32,644 nucleotides of DNA from a virus: positions 1 through 32,644 of IMG/VR virus record IMGVR_UViG_3300046804_002616. The stretch is one strand, 5' to 3'. Under the pieces are notes generated by a model. The model was not told the origin of the DNA. It worked only from the letters and a program-made list of their open reading frames with translations, and ran no database searches. How positions within the stretch are numbered: the first letter of the stretch is position 1; each line of letters begins with the position of its first letter. Both the position numbers and the translations under genes were made by a program. This document shows, piece by piece, positions 22,038 through 29,407 of this stretch.

Positions 22038-24088
22038 TATATAATCCTTGTGTTGATTGTTCTGGGTTTAAAACCTTCATAACCACTAAATGCCCAGCAG
22101 TCTCCAGTTTTAAGAATTCTTCGCTCAAGTTCTTCTGCGTCAACCCAAAACGATCCATCTGGTTGATCATTGCGCTTTGGTCCAGCTATCCAGTTTGCTC
22201 CCCAACTATTTTGTATCAATGCTCCGGGACGCTTGTATTCATCGTCTACGCCCAGAATACTCATTTGATGACCCCACGAGCCTTCTGGTTTAGAAAATCC
22301 CTCAGAATCTCTAAACTGTGAAAACCCTTGGTTGCTTGCAATAGTCACCGCGTAACCATTACAAATCAAGTCTCTTACTTCTTCATACGAATTAACTTGA
22401 GAAATAGTTATTACTGAGTGTTGTTTTTCTATTTCTAGAAATTCTGGAGGTAGTTGGTATCCTGCTTTTCCCCATGCCTTGGCTCTTTCGCCGCTATAGT
22501 TTGTTAGATCAACACCTCCGTATTTTCCTCTGGCTACACATCCGTATTGATTCACATATTTTGCAGCCCAAACACCAAGTGAGCCATCTTCGTTACCAAG
22601 TTGACCTTTTCCAATTATATTTCTGCTGCCCCAATAAATATCTTCTGTGGCACTTTCAGACACCCATTCTTCAAAATCCTTGTTGATATAAATATCGACA
22701 GCTTTAATGGCATCTACTGCATAAGCAGCGCCCATAGAAACACAGTTATGTATTCCATAACCATTACATATAAACGAGTGATCTTCTTCTACTCCTATAC
22801 AATATACATGATCAGTTTCTGGTTCAACTATTTCTATTTTAGATATTCTTGCCGCTCTACCATATTTTGTGATCTGTTTTTGATTTATTTTTATATCAAG
22901 AGATTCTTTGGTTAAAGTATCTAATCCACAAAATACATTAAGTGAAAACGATTCTTTGCTATGTTTATAAGCTTTTCTTTTTTGGATAGAACAGTTTATG
23001 TCGATAGAATTTGCTATTTGAAACATGTCATATATTAAATCTTCTGAAACAGAAACTCCTACTCTATTTTTCCACCCATCCCCGTCCATCCATCCAGATA
23101 AAATTTGGAGTTTGTTTTGTTTAGTAGTTATTAATAGACTTTTATCTAATTGTTTATTATAAACATTACCAGTGCATAATTTATTAAATAATGAACTAAT
23201 AATATGATTTTGAATTCTTACATATAATACTGATGGTTTTGATGGAACTGAAGATATAATAGCATCAAAATCAAAAATATCTTTTATGTAAGATTTTATT
23301 TTATTTGCCAATAACACTTCTTTGGACGATAAATTAAAAGTAATTCTTCCATTATCTATTCCTCCTTCTGCGGCGTATATACCAATTAACCAACAAAGCT
23401 TTTCATCTAAATTAATAAATCTATTTATTTCTTTAGAAGAACCTTTGCTTCTTATTTTTCCAGTAGATACTTTTGATGTTCTTAATTTTTTAAAGTCAGA
23501 TTTGTCAGTTATACATTCTGAATATAAGTCGTTTAGATCATACTTGTATTCATTTAGTGATGGGAGTTTTGGTAATAGGACATAATCTCCTTCGTTTAAA
23601 GCTGCTATAGCTTTCCATTCTATAGTTGACTTATCTCCTTTTTTACCTCTCCCGATATTTGGAAGATACATGTACAGGTGATCAGGGGTAGATTCTATTG
23701 GTTTTTTATAACCAGAAACATAAATTCTAACCATTTTTTTGTTATATGGCTTTTTTATAAAATCTATAACTTTTCTAGTGTTTCCATAAGGAGTTAATAC
23801 ATAGTCTCCTATTTTTATATCTTTTATCTGTTTTTCAGACCCGTCAAACATTCTAACCATAGAAGATGGATTTTGACAATCTCCAATTTTCTGGAGTCTT
23901 ATTGGAAAAGTTCCCGCTACTTTTCTAATGATGTCATACAAAAACATTTTTTTGTTTTTGCCAGAGTCTTTAAAGTCTGCTATTTCTTTATATATACTAG
24001 AAAATACAGGGATGGGAAGATCACCCATCGCTTTTTCTACAAGCGGCGGATCGTCAACCCATCCACATAGATGTGTATAATCATTCAT
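22037..24088 (-). CDS. Papain-like (C1) cysteine peptidase with an in-frame intein
   Basis: This 683-aa precursor yields about 305 aa after excision. The extein has LQKIGD before the junction, then CVSMGAAYAVDAI (nucleophile C449). Later it has GSWGHQMSILGVDDE (catalytic H607) and LIQNSWGANWI (N627), the Cys-His-Asn triad of papain enzymes. The Gln of the oxyanion hole is probably Q66. There is no signal peptide. Starts: an upstream TTG at 24115 is possible, but the ATG at 24088 has GAGG upstream and overlaps the previous gene's stop as ATGAATGA. Neighbours are small exported or membrane proteins. Roles in phage egress, tail or head maturation, or attack on host proteins are all open. Confidence 0.85.
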   Translation of the reverse strand: MNDYTHLCGWVDDPPLVEKAMGDLPIPVFSSIYKEIADFKDSGKNKKMFLYDIIRKVAGTFPIRLQKIGDCQNPSSMVRMFDGSEKQIKDIKIGDYVLTPYGNTRKVIDFIKKPYNKKMVRIYVSGYKKPIESTPDHLYMYLPNIGRGKKGDKSTIEWKAIAALNEGDYVLLPKLPSLNEYKYDLNDLYSECITDKSDFKKLRTSKVSTGKIRSKGSSKEINRFINLDEKLCWLIGIYAAEGGIDNGRITFNLSSKEVLLANKIKSYIKDIFDFDAIISSVPSKPSVLYVRIQNHIISSLFNKLCTGNVYNKQLDKSLLITTKQNKLQILSGWMDGDGWKNRVGVSVSEDLIYDMFQIANSIDINCSIQKRKAYKHSKESFSLNVFCGLDTLTKESLDIKINQKQITKYGRAARISKIEIVEPETDHVYCIGVEEDHSFICNGYGIHNCVSMGAAYAVDAIKAVDIYINKDFEEWVSESATEDIYWGSRNIIGKGQLGNEDGSLGVWAAKYVNQYGCVARGKYGGVDLTNYSGERAKAWGKAGYQLPPEFLEIEKQHSVITISQVNSYEEVRDLICNGYAVTIASNQGFSQFRDSEGFSKPEGSWGHQMSILGVDDEYKRPGALIQNSWGANWIAGPKRNDQPDGSFWVDAEELERRILKTGDCWAFSGYEGFKPRTINTRII
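22745..23878 (-). other. Class 1 intein with LAGLIDADG endonuclease, before the catalytic Cys
   Basis: The intein covers residues 71-448 (378 aa). It begins with Cys71 (CQNPSSMVRMFDGSEKQI), has a block B of the usual type (STPDHLYMY, T134 and H137), and ends GYGIHN with penultimate His447 and Asn448. The +1 residue is Cys449, which is also the peptidase nucleophile. The endonuclease domain has LIGIYAAEGGI (234-244) and LSGWMDGDGW (330-339), two LAGLIDADG motifs. The first reads AAEGG, with Glu in place of Asp, as in several active enzymes. It differs from the class 3 intein in recA both at the termini and in block B. Confidence 0.9.
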
Positions 24089-24533
24089 ATTTAGTTGCCT
24101 CTGATAAATCTTCAAAGATTTTAGCGAATGCTTTTCTTTCAGATTGAGTTTTTAATTCCTTTGGTTTGTCGTAACCAACGGATATAAGATATTCAGAAAC
24201 TCTGTCTGTGAATTTTGGATACTTTTCTCTGCTCCATCCGTAAGATGTTTGAACTTTTTGTAAAATTGGATCAAACTGAGAAGTAGTTCCAATAAAAACT
24301 GAATTATTTAAATATTCAGCAGAGCCAGAAAAAAGCTTGTGAATAACAAGTTTATCTTCTTTAGATTTAATGTTAGAAAATTCCTGTGCTACCTTTTTGA
24401 TAGAGTCAGAATTGACTACATTGTTTATTGGTGTAGTATCTTTAATTGGTGTTTGAACTTTTACATCGCGACCAAAAGCTAAATACAAACACAGACACAA
24501 AATTATTGTGATACAAAAATTATGTTTGTGCAT
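24081..24533 (-). CDS. Signal-peptide/membrane-anchored hypothetical protein
   Basis: This 150-aa protein opens MHKHNFCITIILCLCLYLAF, a signal peptide or N-terminal membrane anchor with three Cys. Then come a Thr/Asn linker and a helical domain (VAQEFSNIKSKEDKLVIHKL, then SQFDPILQKVQTSYGWSREK and KFTDRVSEYLISVGYD). No family is recognised. It overlaps the upstream membrane protein by 14 bases and the peptidase start by 8 bases. The context (peptidase, holin-like, PAS) suggests an envelope role. Confidence 0.55.
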   Translation of the reverse strand: MHKHNFCITIILCLCLYLAFGRDVKVQTPIKDTTPINNVVNSDSIKKVAQEFSNIKSKEDKLVIHKLFSGSAEYLNNSVFIGTTSQFDPILQKVQTSYGWSREKYPKFTDRVSEYLISVGYDKPKELKTQSERKAFAKIFEDLSEATKYE

Positions 24534-24963
24534 TTTTTTGTTCCTTTATCTTTAGATCAAAGAAAGTTGTGTTTAGCTTTCCAACTAGCTCTAGGGCTTC
24601 TGGACAGTTTAACTCTACACATCTGTTTCTTAGATAAACTAGACACTTAAAATCATCTAGTGATTTGTCTTGTTCTGCGTTTGTGTTTTCCATTTTGTCT
24701 TCTTCCTTGGTTGTTTCAAGATTTGTATTGGTTGTATCGTTATTTATATTACTGGACTTATTGTTTATAAGTTTTGACACTTTGTTTATTGCTTCAACAA
24801 GTTTTTCTTTATTTGAAGAATATAAAATAAAAATTCCGCCAACGCCAGAAACAAAAAGCTCAATATATTGCTTTATTGTTACTGCATCAGCGGAATTGTT
24901 AAATACATTAAAGCCAGACCAAGCACAAAAAACTAATAGTCCGATTCCTATAATATTGTCCAT
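24520..24963 (-). CDS. Two-helix membrane protein with charged tail
   Basis: This 147-aa protein (ATG at 24963, with AAAGGAAT upstream; a longer frame starts at TTG 25023) has hydrophobic segments at residues 3-19 (NIIGIGLLVFCAWSGF) and 33-50 (IELFVSGVGGIFILYSS). It then has a Lys/Asn/Thr-rich tail and a Cys-containing helix (LDDFKCLVYLRNRCVELNCP). The topology fits a holin-like or accessory lysis protein, but no family is recognised. Confidence 0.55.
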   Translation of the reverse strand: MDNIIGIGLLVFCAWSGFNVFNNSADAVTIKQYIELFVSGVGGIFILYSSNKEKLVEAINKVSKLINNKSSNINNDTTNTNLETTKEEDKMENTNAEQDKSLDDFKCLVYLRNRCVELNCPEALELVGKLNTTFFDLKIKEQKNAQT

Positions 24964-24982
24964 TATTATTCCTTTGTGAAAT

Positions 24983-25189
24983 TTACTTTGTATTGTCTTT
25001 TGCCCACTTAACAACAGAATCAATTACCAAACTGGCAATGGGAACAACTAGTACCGCCGAAGGTCCTAGATCAACAGATGTTAGATGTTGTCCAACATAA
25101 GTTAATCCAGCAGCAACTGAAACTAGTGCAGCATTTTTACCAACTGCTAATAGGTCAGCCATATTAACTGAGAAAGCTTTGGAATTCAT
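24983..25189 (-). CDS. Holin-like small membrane protein
   Basis: This 68-aa protein has two predicted hydrophobic helices (ALVSVAAGLTYVGQ and AVLVVPIASLVIDSVV), separated by a short loop, and a charged C-terminus (KWAKDNTK). A small size, two membrane spans and a polar tail are typical of class II phage holins. Ribosome site GGAG. The neighbouring membrane and peptidase genes support a lysis-region call. A general membrane protein cannot be excluded, and no endolysin with a classical muramidase domain is seen here. Confidence 0.5.
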   Translation of the reverse strand: MNSKAFSVNMADLLAVGKNAALVSVAAGLTYVGQHLTSVDLGPSAVLVVPIASLVIDSVVKWAKDNTK

Positions 25190-25190
25190 T

Positions 25191-25769
25191 TTATTCTCCG
25201 CTTAAAAAAGAAATGTGAATTAAAAATCCTCCATGACTATTTTCCGCAGTTTTATACGGATATCCTACTAATTTTATTTTTTCATCTTTATCGTTGTATG
25301 TTTCAAATTCTAATTTTCTACACATCTTTAAACAAGAGTTAAATTCGTGTAAAAAATTTTCTCTTTGATCGGCCCGTATATAACTAATCCAATCATAACC
25401 TTCCATATCAGACTGTGACTGACCAGTTAGTTCGTAAAACTTTTCGTTTATCCAAATCAAGTGACCATTTTCATCTGTTTCAAACAAGGCGTTGTCGTTG
25501 TAATGAAGAGAAGATTTTGATCTTTGTTCTATAATTTTCTGTGTTCGTTCTATGCGCTCACAGGTGCTTTTTAATGAATTAACAGTATCTTTAATAGATT
25601 TTCCACCGTTTGTAGTTACTTCTTTTTTTATTGTTTCAAGAGAACTTTTAATATCTTTATTGTCTTGACTTATATTCGTTAAAGGTTTTATTAACTTGTT
25701 CCAAGCAAAAACCAATGCGGTTATAAGGTAAGCAAGTATCTTAACAACACTATTCCAGTCGATATCCAT
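25191..25769 (-). CDS. Membrane-anchored PAS-domain protein
   Basis: This 192-aa protein has a transmembrane helix at residues 9-30 (VKILAYLITALVFAWNKLI), then a long coiled-coil-like stretch (residues 33-83, with several Glu/Lys heptads) and a PAS domain at 92-190. The PAS region includes ALFETDENGHLIWINEKFYE, then LTGQSQSDMEGYDWISYI and FLIHISFLS at the end. PAS domains sense small molecules, light, redox or partner proteins. No kinase, GGDEF or other output domain is present, so it is a bare sensor or a scaffold. The ATG has GAGG upstream. The next gene on this strand is the holin-like gene (1 base between). Confidence 0.75.
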   Translation of the reverse strand: MDIDWNSVVKILAYLITALVFAWNKLIKPLTNISQDNKDIKSSLETIKKEVTTNGGKSIKDTVNSLKSTCERIERTQKIIEQRSKSSLHYNDNALFETDENGHLIWINEKFYELTGQSQSDMEGYDWISYIRADQRENFLHEFNSCLKMCRKLEFETYNDKDEKIKLVGYPYKTAENSHGGFLIHISFLSGE

Positions 25770-25790
25770 GTGAACCTCTCTTTCAGCAAG

Positions 25791-25823
25791 AAAACCTCTG
25801 CCCCAACTTAGTCAGAGCAGAGG
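25791..25823 (-). terminator. Rho-independent terminator after the 25840-26478 gene
   Basis: On the minus strand CCTCTGC and GCAGAGG form a 7 bp stem (25795-25801 and 25817-25823) around a 15-base loop, followed by TTTTCTT. It lies directly after the stop of the probable structural gene and before the PAS gene, so it would isolate that gene as its own transcript. Confidence 0.6.
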
Positions 25824-25839
25824 GTTCACTATAGATAAC

Positions 25840-26478
25840 TTAGAACGATTCGTAAGAATCTTTAGCCTTATAGTAGTCCATTTTTGGAACAGTAGAGCCA
25901 AATTGATAGGTGAGTTCGCCCGGAACAGATAGTGTTCCAACGACCTCAGAAGCAACTGCGTCTGTACCGTCCATTGGATTGATATAAGTATTGATGTTTC
26001 CAGCACCAGCGCCTTTTGTGATGTAGGAATTCAAGCCAGAACTTGGAACAGCAAGAATGTTGATGATAGGAGTAGTTCCCTTTTTTCTATCAGAGATAGT
26101 TGGGAATGTTTGACCAACCATTGCCCCATTATAATCAGCACCGGCTGTTGCTAGAACTGTGTTTGAAACACCGCCAATAGTGCTGGTTTGACCATAGATA
26201 ATCCATTCACTTGAACTAGCCTTATAAGCCAGTGTTCCAGTAGAAACCGCTTTTGCAACACCAATTCTGTCTGTGTACTGGCTACCAGTACCATCTTTTG
26301 CTACAACCAAAGAACCTAGTTGAGTATGCTCACCAGCCAGTGTATTTAGTTGCATAACTTTGGAAATTGGACCCGAAGTTGTGTCTGCATTTCCAGCGTT
26401 AGCAATTGTTCCACCGTTGTTTTTCTTGCTTGTAGCTGTGACTGCTGATACGCCATCTGTAACTTGAACCGTTGCCAT
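25840..26478 (-). CDS. Probable structural protein (Ala/Gly/Thr-rich), function unknown
   Basis: This 212-aa protein has no signal peptide and a composition rich in Gly, Ala, Thr, Ser and Val with few Cys, typical of phage head-decoration or tail proteins: MATVQVTDGVSAVTATSKKN, then SGLNSYITKGAGAGNINTYI and KMDYYKAKDSYESF. I recognise no family. A TTG four codons upstream is possible, but the ATG at 26478 has GGAG upstream. It stands alone: a possible hairpin lies in the upstream gap (26516-26537) and a terminator follows (25791-25823). That isolation is unusual in this gene-packed region and suggests separate, perhaps strong, late expression. Confidence 0.5.
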   Translation of the reverse strand: MATVQVTDGVSAVTATSKKNNGGTIANAGNADTTSGPISKVMQLNTLAGEHTQLGSLVVAKDGTGSQYTDRIGVAKAVSTGTLAYKASSSEWIIYGQTSTIGGVSNTVLATAGADYNGAMVGQTFPTISDRKKGTTPIINILAVPSSGLNSYITKGAGAGNINTYINPMDGTDAVASEVVGTLSVPGELTYQFGSTVPKMDYYKAKDSYESF

Positions 26479-26515
26479 GTTTTTCTCCAAAATAAAGTAA
26501 AAAAAATAATTAACA

Positions 26516-26537
26516 AAGTTTCCTGTTCCGGCAACTT
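26516..26537 (-). terminator. Weak hairpin with downstream T-run
   Basis: On the minus strand AAGTT and AACTT pair, with CC/GG inside and one mismatch, followed after about 8 bases by a run of eight T. It lies in the gap between the sigma factor stop (26564) and the 26478 ATG. The stem is imperfect and the T-run is displaced, so this is only a possible terminator. Confidence 0.25.
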
Positions 26538-26563
26538 CCTAGTTCCTAGATAACTATACACAT

Positions 26564-27043
26564 TTAATTGAGCGCTAATTGAACATTTTCAATAGTTTGT
26601 ATAATTTTTGTCCTAATAGTTTCTATGCTTGCATTATACTTGGTGGCAATTTCTTTTGTTGTATAATTATACAAATACTTGTCGATCACCATCTGCCCGT
26701 CTGGCTCCTTTTCAAGAACTTCCATAACTGAAGAAAGTTCTATATAATTTGAAGCTGGGGCAGTAAAAATATCGCTCAGACTACGCCTAAATTTAGACCT
26801 TCCAAAATTCTTGTTTTTCTGAGTTTTACACTCAAGGATTACTCCCCTATAGATATAGGTTGTGAATTTTAGACCTGCATTTTCTTTGTATTTAGAAAGA
26901 GCTTTAATGATTGCAAAGTTGATACAACTCTGGATTTCATCGCGTGTTAGATATTTTCTAAACCTAGAAGCTGCCTTGTTTGTTATCTTAATAACGTTTT
27001 TGTCATTAATCTTTTCCTGAAACAACTTGTCAATCTCTGTCAA
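26564..27043 (-). CDS. gp55-like sigma factor, TTG start
   Basis: This 159-aa protein has a sigma region 2-like core (SRFRKYLTRDEIQSCINFAI, then IKALSKYKENAGLKFTTYIY) and a C-terminal helix-turn-helix like region 4 (YNYTTKEIATKYNASIETIR). Small size and the absence of regions 1 and 3 are as in T4 gp55, the late sigma factor that reads TATAAATA. No in-frame ATG exists before the region 2 motif. A TTG at 27043 has AGGAG seven bases upstream, so TTG is the likely start. It is directly after the 27045 gene's stop. Late-gene control is inferred, supported by the TATAAATA box at 258-265. Confidence 0.75.
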   Translation of the reverse strand: MTEIDKLFQEKINDKNVIKITNKAASRFRKYLTRDEIQSCINFAIIKALSKYKENAGLKFTTYIYRGVILECKTQKNKNFGRSKFRRSLSDIFTAPASNYIELSSVMEVLEKEPDGQMVIDKYLYNYTTKEIATKYNASIETIRTKIIQTIENVQLALN

Positions 27044-27044
27044 T

Positions 27045-27476
27045 TTACTCTCCTGTTAAGATTTGTTCAATGTTTTTTCTAACATTTTTGAATTCAAACA
27101 TTCTACCAACGCCAATAAAAAATCTATACCTGCTACAAATTTTTAGTGCTTCTACACCTTCTGACTTGTTTATTTTTTTTGCAACATCTTTTGTGATATT
27201 AAAGTTTGTGTGCCCAACCCAGCAGTCAAATGTAGAAGTTAACGATATTTCATTCATTAAAGATTCAGATACTGAAAGTCTTAGTTCTTTTTCAGATAAA
27301 TCTTTATTCATATCTATTTCGTTTTGAAGTTCCTCCATTTCACTTTCTGATAGATTTCCAATGTCTATAATGTCTTCTGTGTCTGGAAGTGAACCTGTTA
27401 CTATACTTTTTATCAGGGGCGAAGAAATTTGTTCTTCCAAAAGGTCTTCGTATTTTTGCCACATTATTTTTTTCAT
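27045..27476 (-). CDS. Hypothetical acidic protein
   Basis: This 143-aa protein has an acidic first half (DIIDIGNLSESEMEELQNEI) and a more ordered second half (STFDCWVGHTNFNITKDVAK, then GVEALKICSRYRFFIGVGRM). No family is recognised. The ATG at 27476 has AAGGGG upstream. It directly precedes the sigma factor (stop TAA one base before TTG), so translation of the sigma factor may be coupled to it. Confidence 0.55.
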   Translation of the reverse strand: MKKIMWQKYEDLLEEQISSPLIKSIVTGSLPDTEDIIDIGNLSESEMEELQNEIDMNKDLSEKELRLSVSESLMNEISLTSTFDCWVGHTNFNITKDVAKKINKSEGVEALKICSRYRFFIGVGRMFEFKNVRKNIEQILTGE

Positions 27477-27488
27477 TTTTAGACCCCT

Positions 27489-27923
27489 TCATTTTAAAGC
27501 GTCTATTGGACTGATATATGGCTCGTCCTCTGTATCTTTCCTGTTGTTTTCAGTTTTTGCTTCTTGATTGATTAAAAAAGTCAACTGATCCATAAACAAT
27601 TCCAGCAAATCTGGATTATCTTTAAGACTTTCTTTAACGGTATCGATTACAACCTCTGTTGTTTTTTGCATAAACAGCGACCCAATAACTTCTGCTAATG
27701 CTATTATGCTTTCTGAATTATAATCATCTATAGAAACGTCAGTTAAAATTGACATATCTTTCAGAAAAAACAAAGAAACAGAAGCCATTGGAACATTTGA
27801 ATTATCTTGTTCGACTTCTGTGGTTTCTTCTGGTTGCATTTGTTGAGCAGTTTGTTCGTTGTCAATTTGACTTGATTGTTTTTTAAACATTTTATTTATG
27901 AGTTTTTTTAGTAGATCAAACAT
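27489..27923 (-). CDS. Hypothetical protein, hydrophobic helix bundle
   Basis: This 144-aa protein has a basic start (MFDLLKKLINKMFKKQ), a Gln/Glu/Thr-rich segment, and a predicted helical body (ESIIALAEVIGSLFMQKTTE, then LLELFMDQLTFLINQ). No family or signal is recognised. It overlaps the upstream glycosyltransferase stop by 8 bases. Confidence 0.5.
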   Translation of the reverse strand: MFDLLKKLINKMFKKQSSQIDNEQTAQQMQPEETTEVEQDNSNVPMASVSLFFLKDMSILTDVSIDDYNSESIIALAEVIGSLFMQKTTEVVIDTVKESLKDNPDLLELFMDQLTFLINQEAKTENNRKDTEDEPYISPIDALK

Positions 27924-28992
27924 TGTTTAGTAGTTTCTCTGCGGATTCAGACCAAGTAAACTTATTGGCAGTTTTGATTCCTTCATAGTTTACCATGTCT
28001 GATCCAGTTTTCTTTGTATTGTATACTGACAGCATGTGATTTGCAATACACTGTATTTGTTTTTCTGAAATTTTTGCCCAGTTGCCTTGACCAAAAAACC
28101 ACTTGTTGTCAAATGCTAGTTCTTTTTCGTCGATGTCTACAAGTAAACTGTTTTTAGTGTTACAAAATTGTGTGTGAGCCGCATAGTTTGTTATAATTAC
28201 TTGTTTTCCACAAGCCATTAATTCTAGTGCTTCTAGATTCCAACCCTCTGCACGCGATGGAAATACGCCGCAGTCTACTCGTTTCATGATATTATACACT
28301 TCCTCTTGAGTTTTTACTCTTGGAATAAGTTTAATTTTTGAACTATTGTATAGTTTGTTCCACTCTTGTTCTTCTTCTGAGGTATTAAATGGATTTTCGC
28401 ACTGCATCCATAGTTCTACGTCGTCAACGTCACCAAAAGCTAAATCAAAAGCCTGACGTAAAATGTCATGTCCCTTGCGAATTTCCCATTTTCCACAATT
28501 ATAAAATATAGTCTTACTTGACTTATTTTGTTCGCACGGTTTAAAAATGCCCGTATCTACTCCAAGTGGAATAACTTGAGTATCGTGATAATTAGAATTT
28601 CTTTGATAAAAGTTTGTTACTTCATTCTTTATGCAAACATCTTTTGCCCAATTTGAACAAACAAATATTTGATTACAGGATTTTATTTGGTGCTTTTCTA
28701 AATCGCTAAATGTATCAAGTTCAAAGATTGGAAAACCAATAAGCCTTGATCCGGCAAACTGAGCCAAGTCGTGTTGATGCCAAATTTTTACACAAGATAC
28801 CAATGGGTCATAAAACTTAGAACGTTCTATTGCTTCAGTTACACGTTCTGCGTCCTTTTGATTGGTAACTTGTGGCTGCCCAATAGGAAATAAAGATACT
28901 TTTACACCTTTATCTTGCACAGCTTTTAGGATATTCAAGCCCGTAATTCCATAACCTAATTGGTTTATAGGGGCCATTAAGTTTAAGTTCAT
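27916..28992 (-). CDS. GT4-type glycosyltransferase
   Basis: This 358-aa protein has a GT-B layout. The N-terminal half starts MNLNLMAPINQLGYGITGLN. The C-terminal half has FYNCGKWEIRKGHDILRQA, then CGVFPSRAEGWNLEALELMA, the E-x7-E motif (EGWNLEALE) of GT4 enzymes that binds the nucleotide-sugar. Substrates could be host surface polysaccharide, modified phage DNA or capsid proteins. It is the second glycosyltransferase in the window. ATGA overlap with its upstream neighbour and an overlap downstream show a tight operon. Confidence 0.85.
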   Translation of the reverse strand: MNLNLMAPINQLGYGITGLNILKAVQDKGVKVSLFPIGQPQVTNQKDAERVTEAIERSKFYDPLVSCVKIWHQHDLAQFAGSRLIGFPIFELDTFSDLEKHQIKSCNQIFVCSNWAKDVCIKNEVTNFYQRNSNYHDTQVIPLGVDTGIFKPCEQNKSSKTIFYNCGKWEIRKGHDILRQAFDLAFGDVDDVELWMQCENPFNTSEEEQEWNKLYNSSKIKLIPRVKTQEEVYNIMKRVDCGVFPSRAEGWNLEALELMACGKQVIITNYAAHTQFCNTKNSLLVDIDEKELAFDNKWFFGQGNWAKISEKQIQCIANHMLSVYNTKKTGSDMVNYEGIKTANKFTWSESAEKLLNNV

Positions 28993-29381
28993 TGTTTTCT
29001 CTTGTTAAAGTAATCTTTAAGGAAAGATTCTACATTGGGATGATTATTAAAATATTTTTCTACTTCATTTTTTGCTTCAGATTTTTTAAACCCAAGAGTG
29101 TTTAATGCTAAAATACAATCTTGAACAACTGGACATGGCTGAGGCTTTGGTTCTGGCTTTGGAGGTTTTTGTTTTTTAGGTTTTGGCTTTAGTTCTGTGT
29201 GAAAATATACAGTTTGCGATTGTTCAGGAAAGTCTACGTATCCAATATCATACCTATCACTAATAACAAAACCCTTCATTAATCCAGCTTTACCAAGGAA
29301 AAAGCAAATAATTGTATATGCAATAATTGTAAAACAAATTATTGAAGACCAAAATTCAATGCTGGGTGAAACACTTTGCAT
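28989..29381 (-). CDS. Membrane-anchored protein with RuvA C-terminal-like domain
   Basis: The 130-aa protein (start at 29381; the ATG at 29393 is also possible) has an N-terminal transmembrane helix (FWSSIICFTIIAYTIICFFL). A proline/lysine linker follows (KPKPKKQKPPKPEPKPQ). The C-terminal domain reads CILALNTLGFKKSEAKNEVE, then NHPNVESFLKDYF. That last domain matches the helical domain III of RuvA and related three-helix modules. It probably binds protein or DNA at the membrane. It directly follows hsp20 with an inverted repeat between them, and the 5' end sits inside IR-L. Confidence 0.6.
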   Translation of the reverse strand: MQSVSPSIEFWSSIICFTIIAYTIICFFLGKAGLMKGFVISDRYDIGYVDFPEQSQTVYFHTELKPKPKKQKPPKPEPKPQPCPVVQDCILALNTLGFKKSEAKNEVEKYFNNHPNVESFLKDYFNKRKQ

Positions 29382-29400
29382 AAAACACCACATCGCCAAC
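29378..29400 (-). repeat. Inverted repeat, left copy, beside hsp20
   Basis: The minus strand reads GTTGGCGATGTGGTGTTTTA then TGC. The plus strand at 29850-29870 carries the same sequence with a 2-base deletion (GTTGGCGATGTGGTTTTATG then C). Beyond these 21-23 bases both copies continue with AAAG...TTTCACC, so the shared block is about 40 bases with gaps. The pair flanks the hsp20 gene and its promoter region in inverted orientation. The start of the 28989 gene is inside this copy. Confidence 0.7.
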
Positions 29401-29407
29401 GACAGAA

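Noticed and set aside
22601-22915. Plus-strand reading frame of 104 aa within the peptidase and intein region
   Set aside because: It is the antisense of conserved peptidase and intein coding sequence; AT-rich antisense gives long random frames.
24989-25023. TTG-initiated extension of the two-helix membrane protein
   Set aside because: The ATG at 24963 has a clear AAAGGAAT site; the extension would run into the stop region of the holin-like gene.
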